DNA of 64,000 bases from NCBI RefSeq assembly GCF_024204645.1, contig NZ_CP100351.1, forward strand, positions 1,178,001 to 1,242,000, read 5' to 3'. The DNA is from Desulfomicrobium sp. ZS1. GTDB lineage: Bacteria > Desulfobacterota > Desulfovibrionia > Desulfovibrionales > Desulfomicrobiaceae. The stretch's first letter is position 1. Each line of letters starts with the position of its first letter. The notes under the pieces were generated by a model. That model had not been told where the DNA came from and did not search any database. It saw nothing but the letters and a program-made list of their open reading frames with translations. The position numbers were made by a program, and so were the translations under genes. This document shows positions 38,091 to 47,300 of this stretch, in pieces.

Positions 38091-38801
38091 ATGAAACGTT
38101 GGCTCGCTCTTCTTTTTTTCATGCTGATTCTGCCACACCCTGCTCTTGCCTCCGAACCGGCCTATGACACGCTTCCGCCCGAGCTGGTCAGGCTGCGGGA
38201 CGAAGGGCGGCTCACGGTCAGGGCCCTGTGGGCCTGGAAGCTGGTCCCTCCGTCCACTGCGGAAATAGCCATGGAGTTCCGCGTTCTGGGCCTGGACCTC
38301 ATTTCCGCCGACAGGAGGCAACTGACGACCTGGCTGGGGCAGGCGGATGAGGGAAAACGTGTGCTCAGCGAGGCCCAGCGTGATGTGCTCGAACAGCTGA
38401 TCAGCCGTATGGATGAAGGTTTGCCCGCAGGCGAACAGGCCGTTTCCGGGGATGTTGTCGCCGGGGAGATTCCCGTGGCCGAAACCGGCGGCAAGGGCGA
38501 GGTTCCGGACCTTGCCGAAATGCTTGAAGATCTTGGCGCCCAGGCTGACGGCGGCGATCCCGGGGCGAAGGTCGGTCTGGCCTTTGCGGTCAGGGCCGGC
38601 ATCGACGGAACGCCCGATCCGATCCGGTCCGTGGCCCTGCTTGAGGAAGCGGCGGGGGCGGGGGATGCCGATGCCATGGCGCTGTTGGCCGACGAATACG
38701 AATCCGGCCTGTGGGTGCCGCAGGATGTGGAGAAGGCCGGGCAGCTGCGCGGAAAGGCCGCAGAGGCCGGGTCGCAACTGGCGCAGTGGGGGCTCAAATG
38801 A
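38091..38801 (+). CDS. Exported VRAL-domain protein with Sel1-like repeats
   Basis: The 236-residue product has a signal peptide (LALLFFMLILPHPALASEPA). A shared N-terminal domain follows: LVRLRDEGRLTVRALWAWKL and then LGLDLISADRRQLTTWLGQA. This domain recurs in three other proteins of the region. The C-terminal third holds Sel1-like helical repeats (AVALLEEAAGAGDADAMALL-like spacing, LADEYESGLWVPQDVEKAGQ). ATG 38091 follows GGAGG. The upstream in-frame extension to 37986 lacks a signal sequence and is rejected. It overlaps the next gene by four bases. Confidence 0.75.
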   Translation: MKRWLALLFFMLILPHPALASEPAYDTLPPELVRLRDEGRLTVRALWAWKLVPPSTAEIAMEFRVLGLDLISADRRQLTTWLGQADEGKRVLSEAQRDVLEQLISRMDEGLPAGEQAVSGDVVAGEIPVAETGGKGEVPDLAEMLEDLGAQADGGDPGAKVGLAFAVRAGIDGTPDPIRSVALLEEAAGAGDADAMALLADEYESGLWVPQDVEKAGQLRGKAAEAGSQLAQWGLK

Positions 38802-40942
38802 ACAGCGCGGCAATGCATCGGACAGGCGTCTTGGTTCTGGCCCTGGTTTTTGCGTGGGCAAGCGTTTCTTTTGCCTCGGATTTGAAGCAGCCCACGCAGG
38901 CCGAGATGGCCGAGCAACTCGTTGTGGATGACAGCCTGAAGGCGGTCATGAAAGCCTTTCTTAGCGCGGGTTTGACGTACGACTCGCTTCCGGAAGGGGC
39001 AAGCGGGGAGCTTCGCGCCGCGCTTGAGTACTGGAAGGGAAACAAGGACGGACTCAAGGAATTTGCGGGCAGGATCGGCAAACTGGCCGGTTCCAACCGT
39101 GAGCAACTTCTGGACATGATCAAGAACAAAAAACTGCGCGAGTTTGCTGTAGCCGCGCTGGATGAGAGCGCCTCCGGAGCTTTTCACAATGTCGGCCCCG
39201 ACGGGCTGAAAAAGCTCGTGGCCTACAGCGGAGACGCCCTGGACGATGCCGGCGTTCGGGCGCTGGGTCTCTTGAACCGGGTCGAGGAGGCCATCACCGC
39301 GACAGGGAAGATTCCGGCGCAGCTTGTCCAGGATCTTAAGACAGCTCTGAAGCGCCTTTCTCCCGACCAGCTCCGGGCGGCCCGGCAACTCTTGTCCGAA
39401 AAGGGCGCCAAGACGGTGGTCAAGGAGTACCTAGTCAAGAACCCCGGCGTCATCGGCACCTTTGTCGACGGCGCTTTTGTTCTGGTCGTCGACGTGCCCG
39501 CCCTGTGGGCCATGAGCGACGCCGAGGAAGCGGCGGCCAGCGCCACGGGCACGGGTTTCGGCTTTGCGGCCCAGACCGCCGGGAACGTCGCCACCGCCGC
39601 GCTGGGAGGGGGCTTTTTGCCGGGCCTGGTGGTCAGCTGGACAAGTTCGCAGGTCAAGGAAGCTGTTACGGAGATGATCATGCTTCAGTACGACCTCGCC
39701 AATACCGCCATGAAGGAACAGTGGGCGGACATGGAGCTGCGCATGAACGCCATTCGCGGCATGCTCAAGGTCGACGAACTGCTCAAGACCGGCGACGTGG
39801 CGAAGGCCGCCGACTATCTGGCCAAGGTCGAACGCTACGCCATGGAGCACAATTTCCCCAACGAGGGCGTTTTCGAAAAAATTCAGGACTTGAAGGGCAT
39901 TGTGGCCAAGGCCGAGGAGCGTAAAGGGGCCAATCAGGTCATTGCCCAGGCGCGGGTGCCGTACATGTACGGGTACAGGCTGGCCAGCCAGGGACGCAAT
40001 CTGACCCAGGCCCGGGCGCACGTCGAGGAGGCTCTGGCCGTGCTGCAGGAGGCCATGGGTCGCTATCCCGAGCTTGCGGACAGGGTGCGGCAGACGCAGG
40101 ACCTGATCGCGCAGATCGACAGCATGATCACGGGCGCTCCTCCCCTGGGGCAGGCCACGGTCAGCGGGCCGGACTCGGTGGCGCCCGGAGAGGTCGTGCA
40201 TTTCGAGGTCAGCCTGACCGGCGGCATCCCCGACTATCGGCCGCTGGACATGGGCGGCTACGGATTGTCCACAGGCGCGGTGTTTTACTGGGAGGCCCCT
40301 GCGGAGCCGGGAGCGCGGACCGTGACCTTCAGGATCCGGGACGATGCGGGAAAGATCGCCGAGGTGTCCAAGGATGTGGAGGTGGTTGGTGATGCCCAAG
40401 ACACGGAGATGACCGGAGAGATATGGGAAATCATGCAGAATACGCCCATAATGACCATCACCATGCCGCTCAAGACGTTCAAGGTGAAGATTACTCCGGG
40501 CAAAAAGATCTCTTTTCCCGTGGATTACAAGGACGGCGACTTCCAGATCAAGGGCTCGGGCCTCGTGACACTGTCCGGAGACGGCCGGATGATTGAACTT
40601 TTGAGCATGGATACGGAAAGCATCGACATTAAATCCGGGGAAGTATGGGGGCAGGGCGAGCTGCGGGTCGGGCCGTTCAAACTGTATTCCGCAGACAGGA
40701 GAGATCATGACACCCCGGCTTCCGTAACCAATGCCGACAGACTGTACTATGTCTATGCTTCGGGATTCAAAGAAGACAGGGGAACCTTACGCATGGGAGA
40801 GGCGGAGTTCGGATACGACAGCGGCAACAACTTCGTGAAAAAGGGTTTCAAGTGGCACGATGTGCAACGCCTGGATACTTCTTCCAACTACTATTCCCAC
40901 TATGAGACGATTTATTTTCATTTCGACGAAGACAGGGAGTGA
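38798..40942 (+). CDS. Large exported protein with hydrophobic central segments and PKD-like domain
   Basis: The 714-residue product has a signal peptide (VLVLALVFAWASVSFASDLK). A helical N-terminal third follows, then two hydrophobic stretches near residues 215-290 (GTFVDGAFVLVVDVPALWAM; GFAAQTAGNVATAALGGGFL), helical repeats, and a beta-sandwich around 455-530 (VSGPDSVAPGEVVHFEVSLT, WEAPAEPGARTVTFRIRDDA), which is PKD/Ig-like. The C terminus is beta-rich. It lacks the VRAL domain of its neighbours. The paired hydrophobic segments could insert in a membrane, which is not shown. ATG 38798 overlaps the previous stop. Confidence 0.72.
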   Translation: MNSAAMHRTGVLVLALVFAWASVSFASDLKQPTQAEMAEQLVVDDSLKAVMKAFLSAGLTYDSLPEGASGELRAALEYWKGNKDGLKEFAGRIGKLAGSNREQLLDMIKNKKLREFAVAALDESASGAFHNVGPDGLKKLVAYSGDALDDAGVRALGLLNRVEEAITATGKIPAQLVQDLKTALKRLSPDQLRAARQLLSEKGAKTVVKEYLVKNPGVIGTFVDGAFVLVVDVPALWAMSDAEEAAASATGTGFGFAAQTAGNVATAALGGGFLPGLVVSWTSSQVKEAVTEMIMLQYDLANTAMKEQWADMELRMNAIRGMLKVDELLKTGDVAKAADYLAKVERYAMEHNFPNEGVFEKIQDLKGIVAKAEERKGANQVIAQARVPYMYGYRLASQGRNLTQARAHVEEALAVLQEAMGRYPELADRVRQTQDLIAQIDSMITGAPPLGQATVSGPDSVAPGEVVHFEVSLTGGIPDYRPLDMGGYGLSTGAVFYWEAPAEPGARTVTFRIRDDAGKIAEVSKDVEVVGDAQDTEMTGEIWEIMQNTPIMTITMPLKTFKVKITPGKKISFPVDYKDGDFQIKGSGLVTLSGDGRMIELLSMDTESIDIKSGEVWGQGELRVGPFKLYSADRRDHDTPASVTNADRLYYVYASGFKEDRGTLRMGEAEFGYDSGNNFVKKGFKWHDVQRLDTSSNYYSHYETIYFHFDEDRE

Positions 40943-40963
40943 AGTGATACCCAAGGAGGAAGA

Positions 40964-43633
40964 ATGAGACAAATTCTCAGGGCGCAGTTGCTGGCAGTGG
41001 TGTTTGTGGCAGTGGTGGGCGGTTTGTGTTTTGATCATGGCCGCGCCTTTGCCTCTGCCGTGGAAACCGCCACCGGCCCCGAGGGGCTGCTCGAACTCGA
41101 ACAACAGGGCAAGACCACGGTGCGCGCCCTGCGTGCCTGGGGTCAATTGCCGGACAAATACATGAGCCTCGCCCAGAAGATGCGCCAGGAGGCGGGTCTT
41201 GATCTTCTGGGAGCCGACCTGGAGCAGGTCAAACTCTGGAGCGCCCAGGACGACACGCGCATGATCCCGTACCGGGCCGATCTGGCCGAGCTTGCGGGCT
41301 ATATGGAGCGGGGCGAGCATCTGCAGTGGACGCCCGCAGCCGAGGGCGCGTCGGTGCCGGCCGGAACCTTGGTGCGCAGCGGCGGCACGCGCTGGACGCA
41401 GGCTGCCGACGGACCGGCGACCATTCCTGCGGCGTCGGCTCAGGCTGAGCCCGTCCAAACTGAATCGATGCCGCCCGAGCCAAATCAGGCCGAGCCTGTT
41501 CAGGCCGAGCCTGTTCAGGCTGAGCCTGCTCAGGCTCAGACCGCTTCGGCCGAATCTGTCCCATCGAATGGGACGGATACGGCGTCCTCCCTGCCTCCGG
41601 CCGCCCCCAGCGACGTAGGGCCAAGCGACGGCGTGGAGTTTCCCCTCAACGATCAGGTGCCGGGAACGTACAGGGTCACATTGCAGGTGGAGGGGCTTTC
41701 CGTCGCCGCTCCGCAGGATGACCCCTATTTCCAGCGGCGTCTGCAGCGCATGCTGCCCGAGGATCCCGCCGTGCTGGCAGGAGAGAAGGGGTATTTCAAC
41801 AAGCTTTCCGAATATCTGAACGTGAAGCCCGTGCTTGAAGGCGACGCCTCCTACAATCTCGTCCTCGGGTTCGCCACCCCGGACACGCCCGTGGTCATCC
41901 GCGTCGATGCCCCTGAGAACCCCGAGATCCCCTTGAGCGAAAAGGAGATCGCGGACAGGGTTTCCTATCGCGTGGCCGGCAAGTCGGTTTATGTGTACGC
42001 GCACGACGAGGCCAGGGGCGATGCCGACATCGGTTTCGACGACAAGGTGGACGGCGTGGTGCGCTGGACCCCCCGCATCGACCCCGGCACCGATCGCCCG
42101 GTCGGCCCCAGGGTTCTAGGCATATACATGTCCTACAGGATCAAAAAGTACATCGGCGATAACGAGCTGGGCATCTTAAGCACCAGCCAGCACCGCATCG
42201 GCTGGGTCGTGGTGGCCATGCCGGGCGACGTGTACGAGCATGAAGGGGCGCTGTACGCCGTGGGTCAGGAGGAGTCCCTGTCGGCGGGCGGTTCCGCCGG
42301 ACCGGCTCCCGCGCCGGAGAAATTCGATTTTCAGGTGTCCCAATATGCCCTGGACGAGACCGCCATCGGCCTTTCGGAGGATCTGCGCCATGTGGCCTGG
42401 GTCGAGGGCGAGAAAGAGGGAAAGAAGCGCGTTGTCGTCAACGGCGTTCCCGGCAAGTGGTACGACGACGTCAAGGGATACGCCTTGCGCTTCACGCCCG
42501 GGGGCGAGATGTTCCGCTATGAGGCCGAGCTGGGTGAGAAGGAGATCCCTGTGTTCAACGGGGCCGACGGTCCGATTTTCGACGACCTTGAATTCGTGGA
42601 TATGAGCGCGAGCGGGGAACATGTCCTGGCCGGAGGCAAGACGGGCAGCGTGTACCGGGTCTATCTCGACGGCAAGCAGGTGCGGGAGACGAGCGTCTCC
42701 GTGCGGGACGGAGCCGTGGCCGAGAACGGAAAAGCCGTCTGGATCGAAGGGGGCCGGGACCCTCACAACGGGGCCGAGTTCGTCATGGTCGTGAGCGCTG
42801 ATGGTTCTGAAGGGCAAAAGTACCCGGCTATTCACGGCAGCCCCCGCTTCATGCAGAATCGCGCCGAACTCTATTATATCGCCGAAAAAGAGGGCGGGGA
42901 CCGCTTTCTGGTGCGCGACGGCGAAGAACTGAAGCCCACCATGGGCAGCGGCTACAAGTTCACGGTGACCCCCGACGGCGCTTTTTACGCTTATGTCGCG
43001 CAGCTCGACGCGGTGAGGTCGATGGTCATTAACGGTCAGATCGGCCCTGATTTCACTGACATCTGGGATCCGGCCACCTTCAGTGCCGACGGCCAGCGGC
43101 ACATCTATTCGGCCAAGAAGGAGAAGGAGTCTTTTCTGGTGGTCGATGGGCAGATCGTTTCCCACGGCTTCGGAGCGCTGAAAAGCGTCATCGGCGAAAC
43201 CTTCAGTGCCGACGGTAGTCGCTGGGCAGCGGGCTTTCAGCTGAGTGACGATGAATACGTCGTCGTCGTGGACGGCAAGGAGATCGGCCGGGGCCAGGGC
43301 TCGCCCAGGCAGATCATTTTTAGCCCTGACGGGAGCAGGGTGGCGTGGCTGGAGAAGCAGAAGACGTCCGCGCGCATCTGTCTCGATGGACAGGCCGGGC
43401 CGGAGGCGAGGGACATCTACGACGAGGAGCCTCCGCAGTTCAGCCCTGACGGGCGGCATCTGGTCTATTTCACCCGTGACCGCAAGGAAAAGAAGATGCA
43501 CATCGTCGTGTTCGGCGGCGAGGAGCGCGTTCACGATCTCATTCCGCCTCGCGCGGTGTTCGTGGAGGGTGGCCTTGAGTACCTGGCCATCGACGGGACG
43601 CACTTCCGGCGAGAGAGCATTCCCCTCGACTAG
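40964..43633 (+). CDS. Exported VRAL-domain protein with TolB-like beta-propeller
   Basis: The 889-residue product has a signal peptide (LLAVVFVAVVGGLCFDHGRA) and the shared N-terminal domain (LLELEQQGKTTVRALRAWGQ; EAGLDLLGADLEQVKLWSAQ). A Gln/Glu/Pro/Ala linker near 155-205 is followed by a unique middle domain. The C-terminal 430 residues have repeated blades such as VIGETFSADGSRWAAGF, IIFSPDGSRVAWLEKQ and PQFSPDGRHLVYFTRD. These are WD40/TolB-type propeller blades, each paired with a VVVDGK-like hairpin. AAGGAGG precedes the ATG. Likely periplasmic or surface-bound. Confidence 0.75.
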   Translation: MRQILRAQLLAVVFVAVVGGLCFDHGRAFASAVETATGPEGLLELEQQGKTTVRALRAWGQLPDKYMSLAQKMRQEAGLDLLGADLEQVKLWSAQDDTRMIPYRADLAELAGYMERGEHLQWTPAAEGASVPAGTLVRSGGTRWTQAADGPATIPAASAQAEPVQTESMPPEPNQAEPVQAEPVQAEPAQAQTASAESVPSNGTDTASSLPPAAPSDVGPSDGVEFPLNDQVPGTYRVTLQVEGLSVAAPQDDPYFQRRLQRMLPEDPAVLAGEKGYFNKLSEYLNVKPVLEGDASYNLVLGFATPDTPVVIRVDAPENPEIPLSEKEIADRVSYRVAGKSVYVYAHDEARGDADIGFDDKVDGVVRWTPRIDPGTDRPVGPRVLGIYMSYRIKKYIGDNELGILSTSQHRIGWVVVAMPGDVYEHEGALYAVGQEESLSAGGSAGPAPAPEKFDFQVSQYALDETAIGLSEDLRHVAWVEGEKEGKKRVVVNGVPGKWYDDVKGYALRFTPGGEMFRYEAELGEKEIPVFNGADGPIFDDLEFVDMSASGEHVLAGGKTGSVYRVYLDGKQVRETSVSVRDGAVAENGKAVWIEGGRDPHNGAEFVMVVSADGSEGQKYPAIHGSPRFMQNRAELYYIAEKEGGDRFLVRDGEELKPTMGSGYKFTVTPDGAFYAYVAQLDAVRSMVINGQIGPDFTDIWDPATFSADGQRHIYSAKKEKESFLVVDGQIVSHGFGALKSVIGETFSADGSRWAAGFQLSDDEYVVVVDGKEIGRGQGSPRQIIFSPDGSRVAWLEKQKTSARICLDGQAGPEARDIYDEEPPQFSPDGRHLVYFTRDRKEKKMHIVVFGGEERVHDLIPPRAVFVEGGLEYLAIDGTHFRRESIPLD
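41486..41535 (+). repeat. 15-bp tandem repeat encoding QAEPV units
   Basis: Three to four copies of a 15-base unit (caggccgagcctgtt and close variants) begin at 41486, 41501 and 41516 and decay into CAGGCTCAG. They are in frame and encode the linker of the propeller protein. Confidence 0.8.
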
Positions 43634-43639
43634 AAAAAC

Positions 43640-43674
43640 GCGGCCCGTTCCCCGGTCAGGAGCGGGCCGCTTTC
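43640..43674 (+). terminator. Rho-independent terminator
   Basis: GCGGCCCG (43640-43647) pairs with CGGGCCGC (43663-43670), followed by TTTC. It lies just after the propeller gene. The T-run is short, so strength is moderate. Confidence 0.7.
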
Positions 43675-43696
43675 ATCTTGAGAAAAGGAGAGGCAT

Positions 43697-44305
43697 ATGG
43701 CGGCAGAAAAAAGGGCTTCGGCCAAAAAACGCTTCCCGGCCGCGAGCCCGCTGACCCCTGAGCAGACAACGGCCTGGGTGCGAACCTATGGCCGCCACTC
43801 GCGCATCTACGCCTGGAGTTTCTTCGCGCTGATCCTGCCCGTAATCCTGGGCCTGATCTGGTGGGAGATGGGCGAGATAAATGAAGACGTGATCTATTCC
43901 TTCGGATTCGCGGCCGCGGTGACCTTTCTTCTGGCCCGATGGTCCCGGAAGCAGACGACGCAAAGCTGGACCGGGGTGGTGGAGGAGCTGTTCATGAAAA
44001 AGGTGCGGGCGAGCCGCGACGGGAATCAGTCCGACGACATCACCTACAGTCCCAGGGCCAAAGTCCGGACCCGGGGCGGCAAGGCATTGACCTTGCGTCT
44101 GTCCGAAGCCCTGTACGGGTATTTCGCCCCCGGCGACATGGTGTTCAAGGTTTCCGGGCTGGACTGGCCGGAAAAGGCGGAGCTGGACCGGGAGGAGCGG
44201 GTCTGCCTGGCCTGCGGCAACCTCTACGCCCACGGCGCGGGGACGTGCCCGCGCTGCCGCGCCCCGGAGCCGGATCATGATACTCTGCTGCGGCTGGTAA
44301 AATGA
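43697..44305 (+). CDS. Membrane protein with C-terminal zinc ribbon, function unknown
   Basis: The 202-residue product has two membrane helices (YAWSFFALILPVILGLIWW; DVIYSFGFAAAVTFLLARW). A soluble domain follows, then a zinc-ribbon-like end (CLACGNLYAHGAGTCPRCRA) with four cysteines in two CxxC pairs. No enzymatic motif is visible. It lies after the terminator of the exported-protein genes and is convergent with the large gene at 44383-48255. Confidence 0.7.
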   Translation: MAAEKRASAKKRFPAASPLTPEQTTAWVRTYGRHSRIYAWSFFALILPVILGLIWWEMGEINEDVIYSFGFAAAVTFLLARWSRKQTTQSWTGVVEELFMKKVRASRDGNQSDDITYSPRAKVRTRGGKALTLRLSEALYGYFAPGDMVFKVSGLDWPEKAELDREERVCLACGNLYAHGAGTCPRCRAPEPDHDTLLRLVK

Positions 44306-44315
44306 ATTGAGCCGC

Positions 44316-44370
44316 CGCGAATAAAAAGGCCGGGACCGCGAGGAGCGGCGCCCGGCTTTTTTATTCGCGA
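44316..44370. terminator. Bidirectional terminator
   Basis: CGCGAATAAAAAGGCCGGG (44316-44334) pairs with CCCGGCTTTTTTATTCGCG at 44351-44369, with A and T runs on opposite sides. It separates two convergent genes. Confidence 0.92.
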
Positions 44371-44382
44371 TGACCGAGGATC

Positions 44383-47300
44383 TTACGACTTGCCGAACTT
44401 AATCAGCGATTCCAGGAAGTTGCGCAGGTCATGCGTCACTTCGAGGGAACTCTTGCCGCCCGACAGCAGGCGGATGCGGCGGTCGCCCTCCAGGGGGTCG
44501 AGTCGGCCCGAACCCATGTCGTTCAAGACTTTGTCCATCTTCTCCCAGTAGTTCTTGTGCTTCATGAAGGCCTCGTAATTGGCCTTGTCCGTCTTGGGCG
44601 GGGCCTTGGCCTCCATCAGGGGCAACAGGCGTTTCTGGCATTCTTTGGACGTGCTGCGCGCGATCTCCACATGCTTCTCGATGCGGCTGAAGTTCTTGTC
44701 TCTGCGCAGGTGGTCGCCCTTGAACTGGTTGACGTCGGAGGTCTGCCCGGCCCAGGCCTTGTTGGCCCGAAGAATGCCGTTTTTTTCGATGACGGTCAGA
44801 TCCTTGTAGGATTCGGAGTGGCCGCCGGTCGTCACGTTTTCCCAGGAGCGCTCGGGGCTCTGGCCCGTGACTTCATGGAACGATTCTTCCCATTTCTGCT
44901 GGGCCTCGACCTGCCACAGGCTCTCGGGCACGGGGCGGCCGTTCTTCTTGGGCGCGATGGGCAGCCCGTTTTCGTCGAACTTGACCTGACGGGCGATGTC
45001 GTAGTCCGTGTTGACGCTCTTACCGCTGTCGGCGTTGCGTATGGGGGCGAGGCTCTCGCGTTCCCACTCGGCGTCCATTTTTTCGTGGAAACGTTTTTGC
45101 ACGCGATTGTGGACACGGTCTACGCTATTCACAAAGCGCTTGACCATCTCCTTGTTTTTGGGATTGCGCTGGTGTGTCTTCATCATCATCTTGGCCTGGG
45201 GCGAGGCGTGTATCCTGGTCGAGTGGACATCGAGCTCGCGCAGGATTTTCTTGATCTCCGTGGGCGGAGCCTTATCCCTGCGGGCCTGCTGCAGCTTGTT
45301 GAAGGTTTTTTTGTAGGAGGTGACCCGCAACCGGGCGTCGACTATCTGTTCTTTATAGGCCTGTCGTTCGACCTCGGTCAGGGGCCGGTTGAAGCCGTCG
45401 TCGGGCACGCTCGCAGGTTTGACCTTGGCCGCGGTCTTGGGAACCTGGACTTCGGGAGATCCTGTTTTGCCCGCCGAGGTCTTGGGCGCGACGCCCGGCG
45501 CGTCGGCGGTTGCGCCTTTGAGGTTCTTCACGGCTCCATAGCCACGGGACACCCCGCCTGCGACGAAGCCCATGGCCTTGTCCGTGGCGATGCCCTTGAC
45601 CACTTCCCAACCCGCGCCCTTGAGGCCCTCTTCCCAGCCGCCGCCGCTCTCCACGGCGGCTTCGAAGCCCCGGTAGCCGTCCACCGCGATGCCGGTCAGC
45701 TGGTTGTAGGAGCCGCCGACGCGAAGAAAAGCCTCTTTGGGGCCACCCTCGATGTAGCCGAGCGTGCCCTGATAGACCCGGTTCACGGCAGGGCCGCCGA
45801 TGAAGGACAGGAGCATGAGGGACTTGTCGGCCGCGCTCTTGGTCATCTCGGCTGTCTGCAGGCAGGTGTCGGCCCACTCGGCGTCGGCGTCGGCCTTCTT
45901 CTTCTCGCCTTCCCAGTGGCCCGTGGCCACGGTGTAGACATCCTCGATGACCTTCGACGCCTTGGCCGTGTCCGTGGCCGTCATGACCTCGGGGCTGAAG
46001 CCTTTGGCCACGATCTCACGCACCTCGGCGGCCTGTTCGTAGGGCAGGGTGTCGGCCATGGCCAGGGCCTTCTTCATGGCCCGGTCGACCTTTTCCATCT
46101 TGCGCTGGTCCGCGGCGATGTTCTGGATGAACTGGCTGCGGGCGAAGTCGTCCCACTCGGAGCGGGTGTGCACGATGACGCCGGTCTTGAGGGATTCGAT
46201 GCGGTCCTGTTCGGACTGGAGGTTGGCCTTGGCATTCAGGACGCGCATCTCAAGGTCGTGACGGCGGACGGGGTCCGTCTCCTTCGTGGCTTCGGCGAGG
46301 TCCTTGTCCATGTTGAGCTGGATGATGGCTACATTGGCCGAGTGGAAATCGATGGTTTCCTGGTCGATGATGCGCCGGTCTTCCGCAGGCTGATCGTCGA
46401 CGATGTGCAGGGGCGTGTCGCCCTGTCCGATTTCGACCTTGGGTTCCTGCGCTTCCTTGGCCCCCTCCTTTTCTTCCTGAGGCTTCTGCTTTGCAGCCGG
46501 TGCTTCGGCAACCTGCTGCGGGGCGCCGCCGGCCACCAGCGCGTCGAACTGGCGCAGGCGGGCCTCTTCGGATTCGGGCAGCTTTGCTTCCATGGCGGCC
46601 CACTTCACGGCGGCGGCATGGAAGGTGTCGCGCATCCGGTAGTGAGCCAGGCTTTCCTTGATGGGCGAGTCGTTCAGTGCGTGGCCGATGCTCGCAGGGA
46701 GGGTGTCGTCATTGGCGAGCTTGGCCGCTTCCAGACGTTCCGCGTAAATGCGGTCATTCGTGATGCGTGCCTCCTCGAACAGGTCTGGCGAGATCTCGGA
46801 AAATTCCGGGAATGGACCGCCCGTATACCGCTGTGCGTGAATAATCCAAGGGTCTCCGTCTTCGTCCGTGAATTCAAAATTGATTGTATCGCCCTCAAGG
46901 CCGGACAGCAGGTCGATTCTGCCCAGGTCGAGGCTCTCGACGTAACGGTACTCCTTTTCATCGGGGGTGTCTGTGTCCAGAGCGATGCCGGAATACGTCT
47001 TCGGCTCTCCATGGGAGTAAATCAGGAAGTGGAGGGGCTGATGTTTGACGTCGCCGACGTCCTTGCCCAGGTAGCGACGGGGATAGGTGACGTAGCCGAC
47101 CCATTCGCCCTCGGGCCCTGACTGGTCCATGAGTCCGCGCAGGAATTCCTTGGCGCTCTTGTACTGCTGCTGGCCTTCGGCCATGAGGGCCGCGCCGTCG
47201 GGCGGGTTGCCCAGGGCCACGAGTTCGGCCACGACCTCGTCCAGGCGCTTCTGGCAGGACAGGATGGTGTTGCGGTGCTGGCGGGCCAGGGTCATGGCGT

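Noticed and set aside
44431-47121. An 896-residue open frame on the plus strand opposite the giant VRAL gene
   Set aside because: It is the complement of a high-GC coding sequence. Its product lacks a signal, domain or ribosome site, while the minus-strand gene has a signal peptide, AGGAGG and a domain shared with neighbours.
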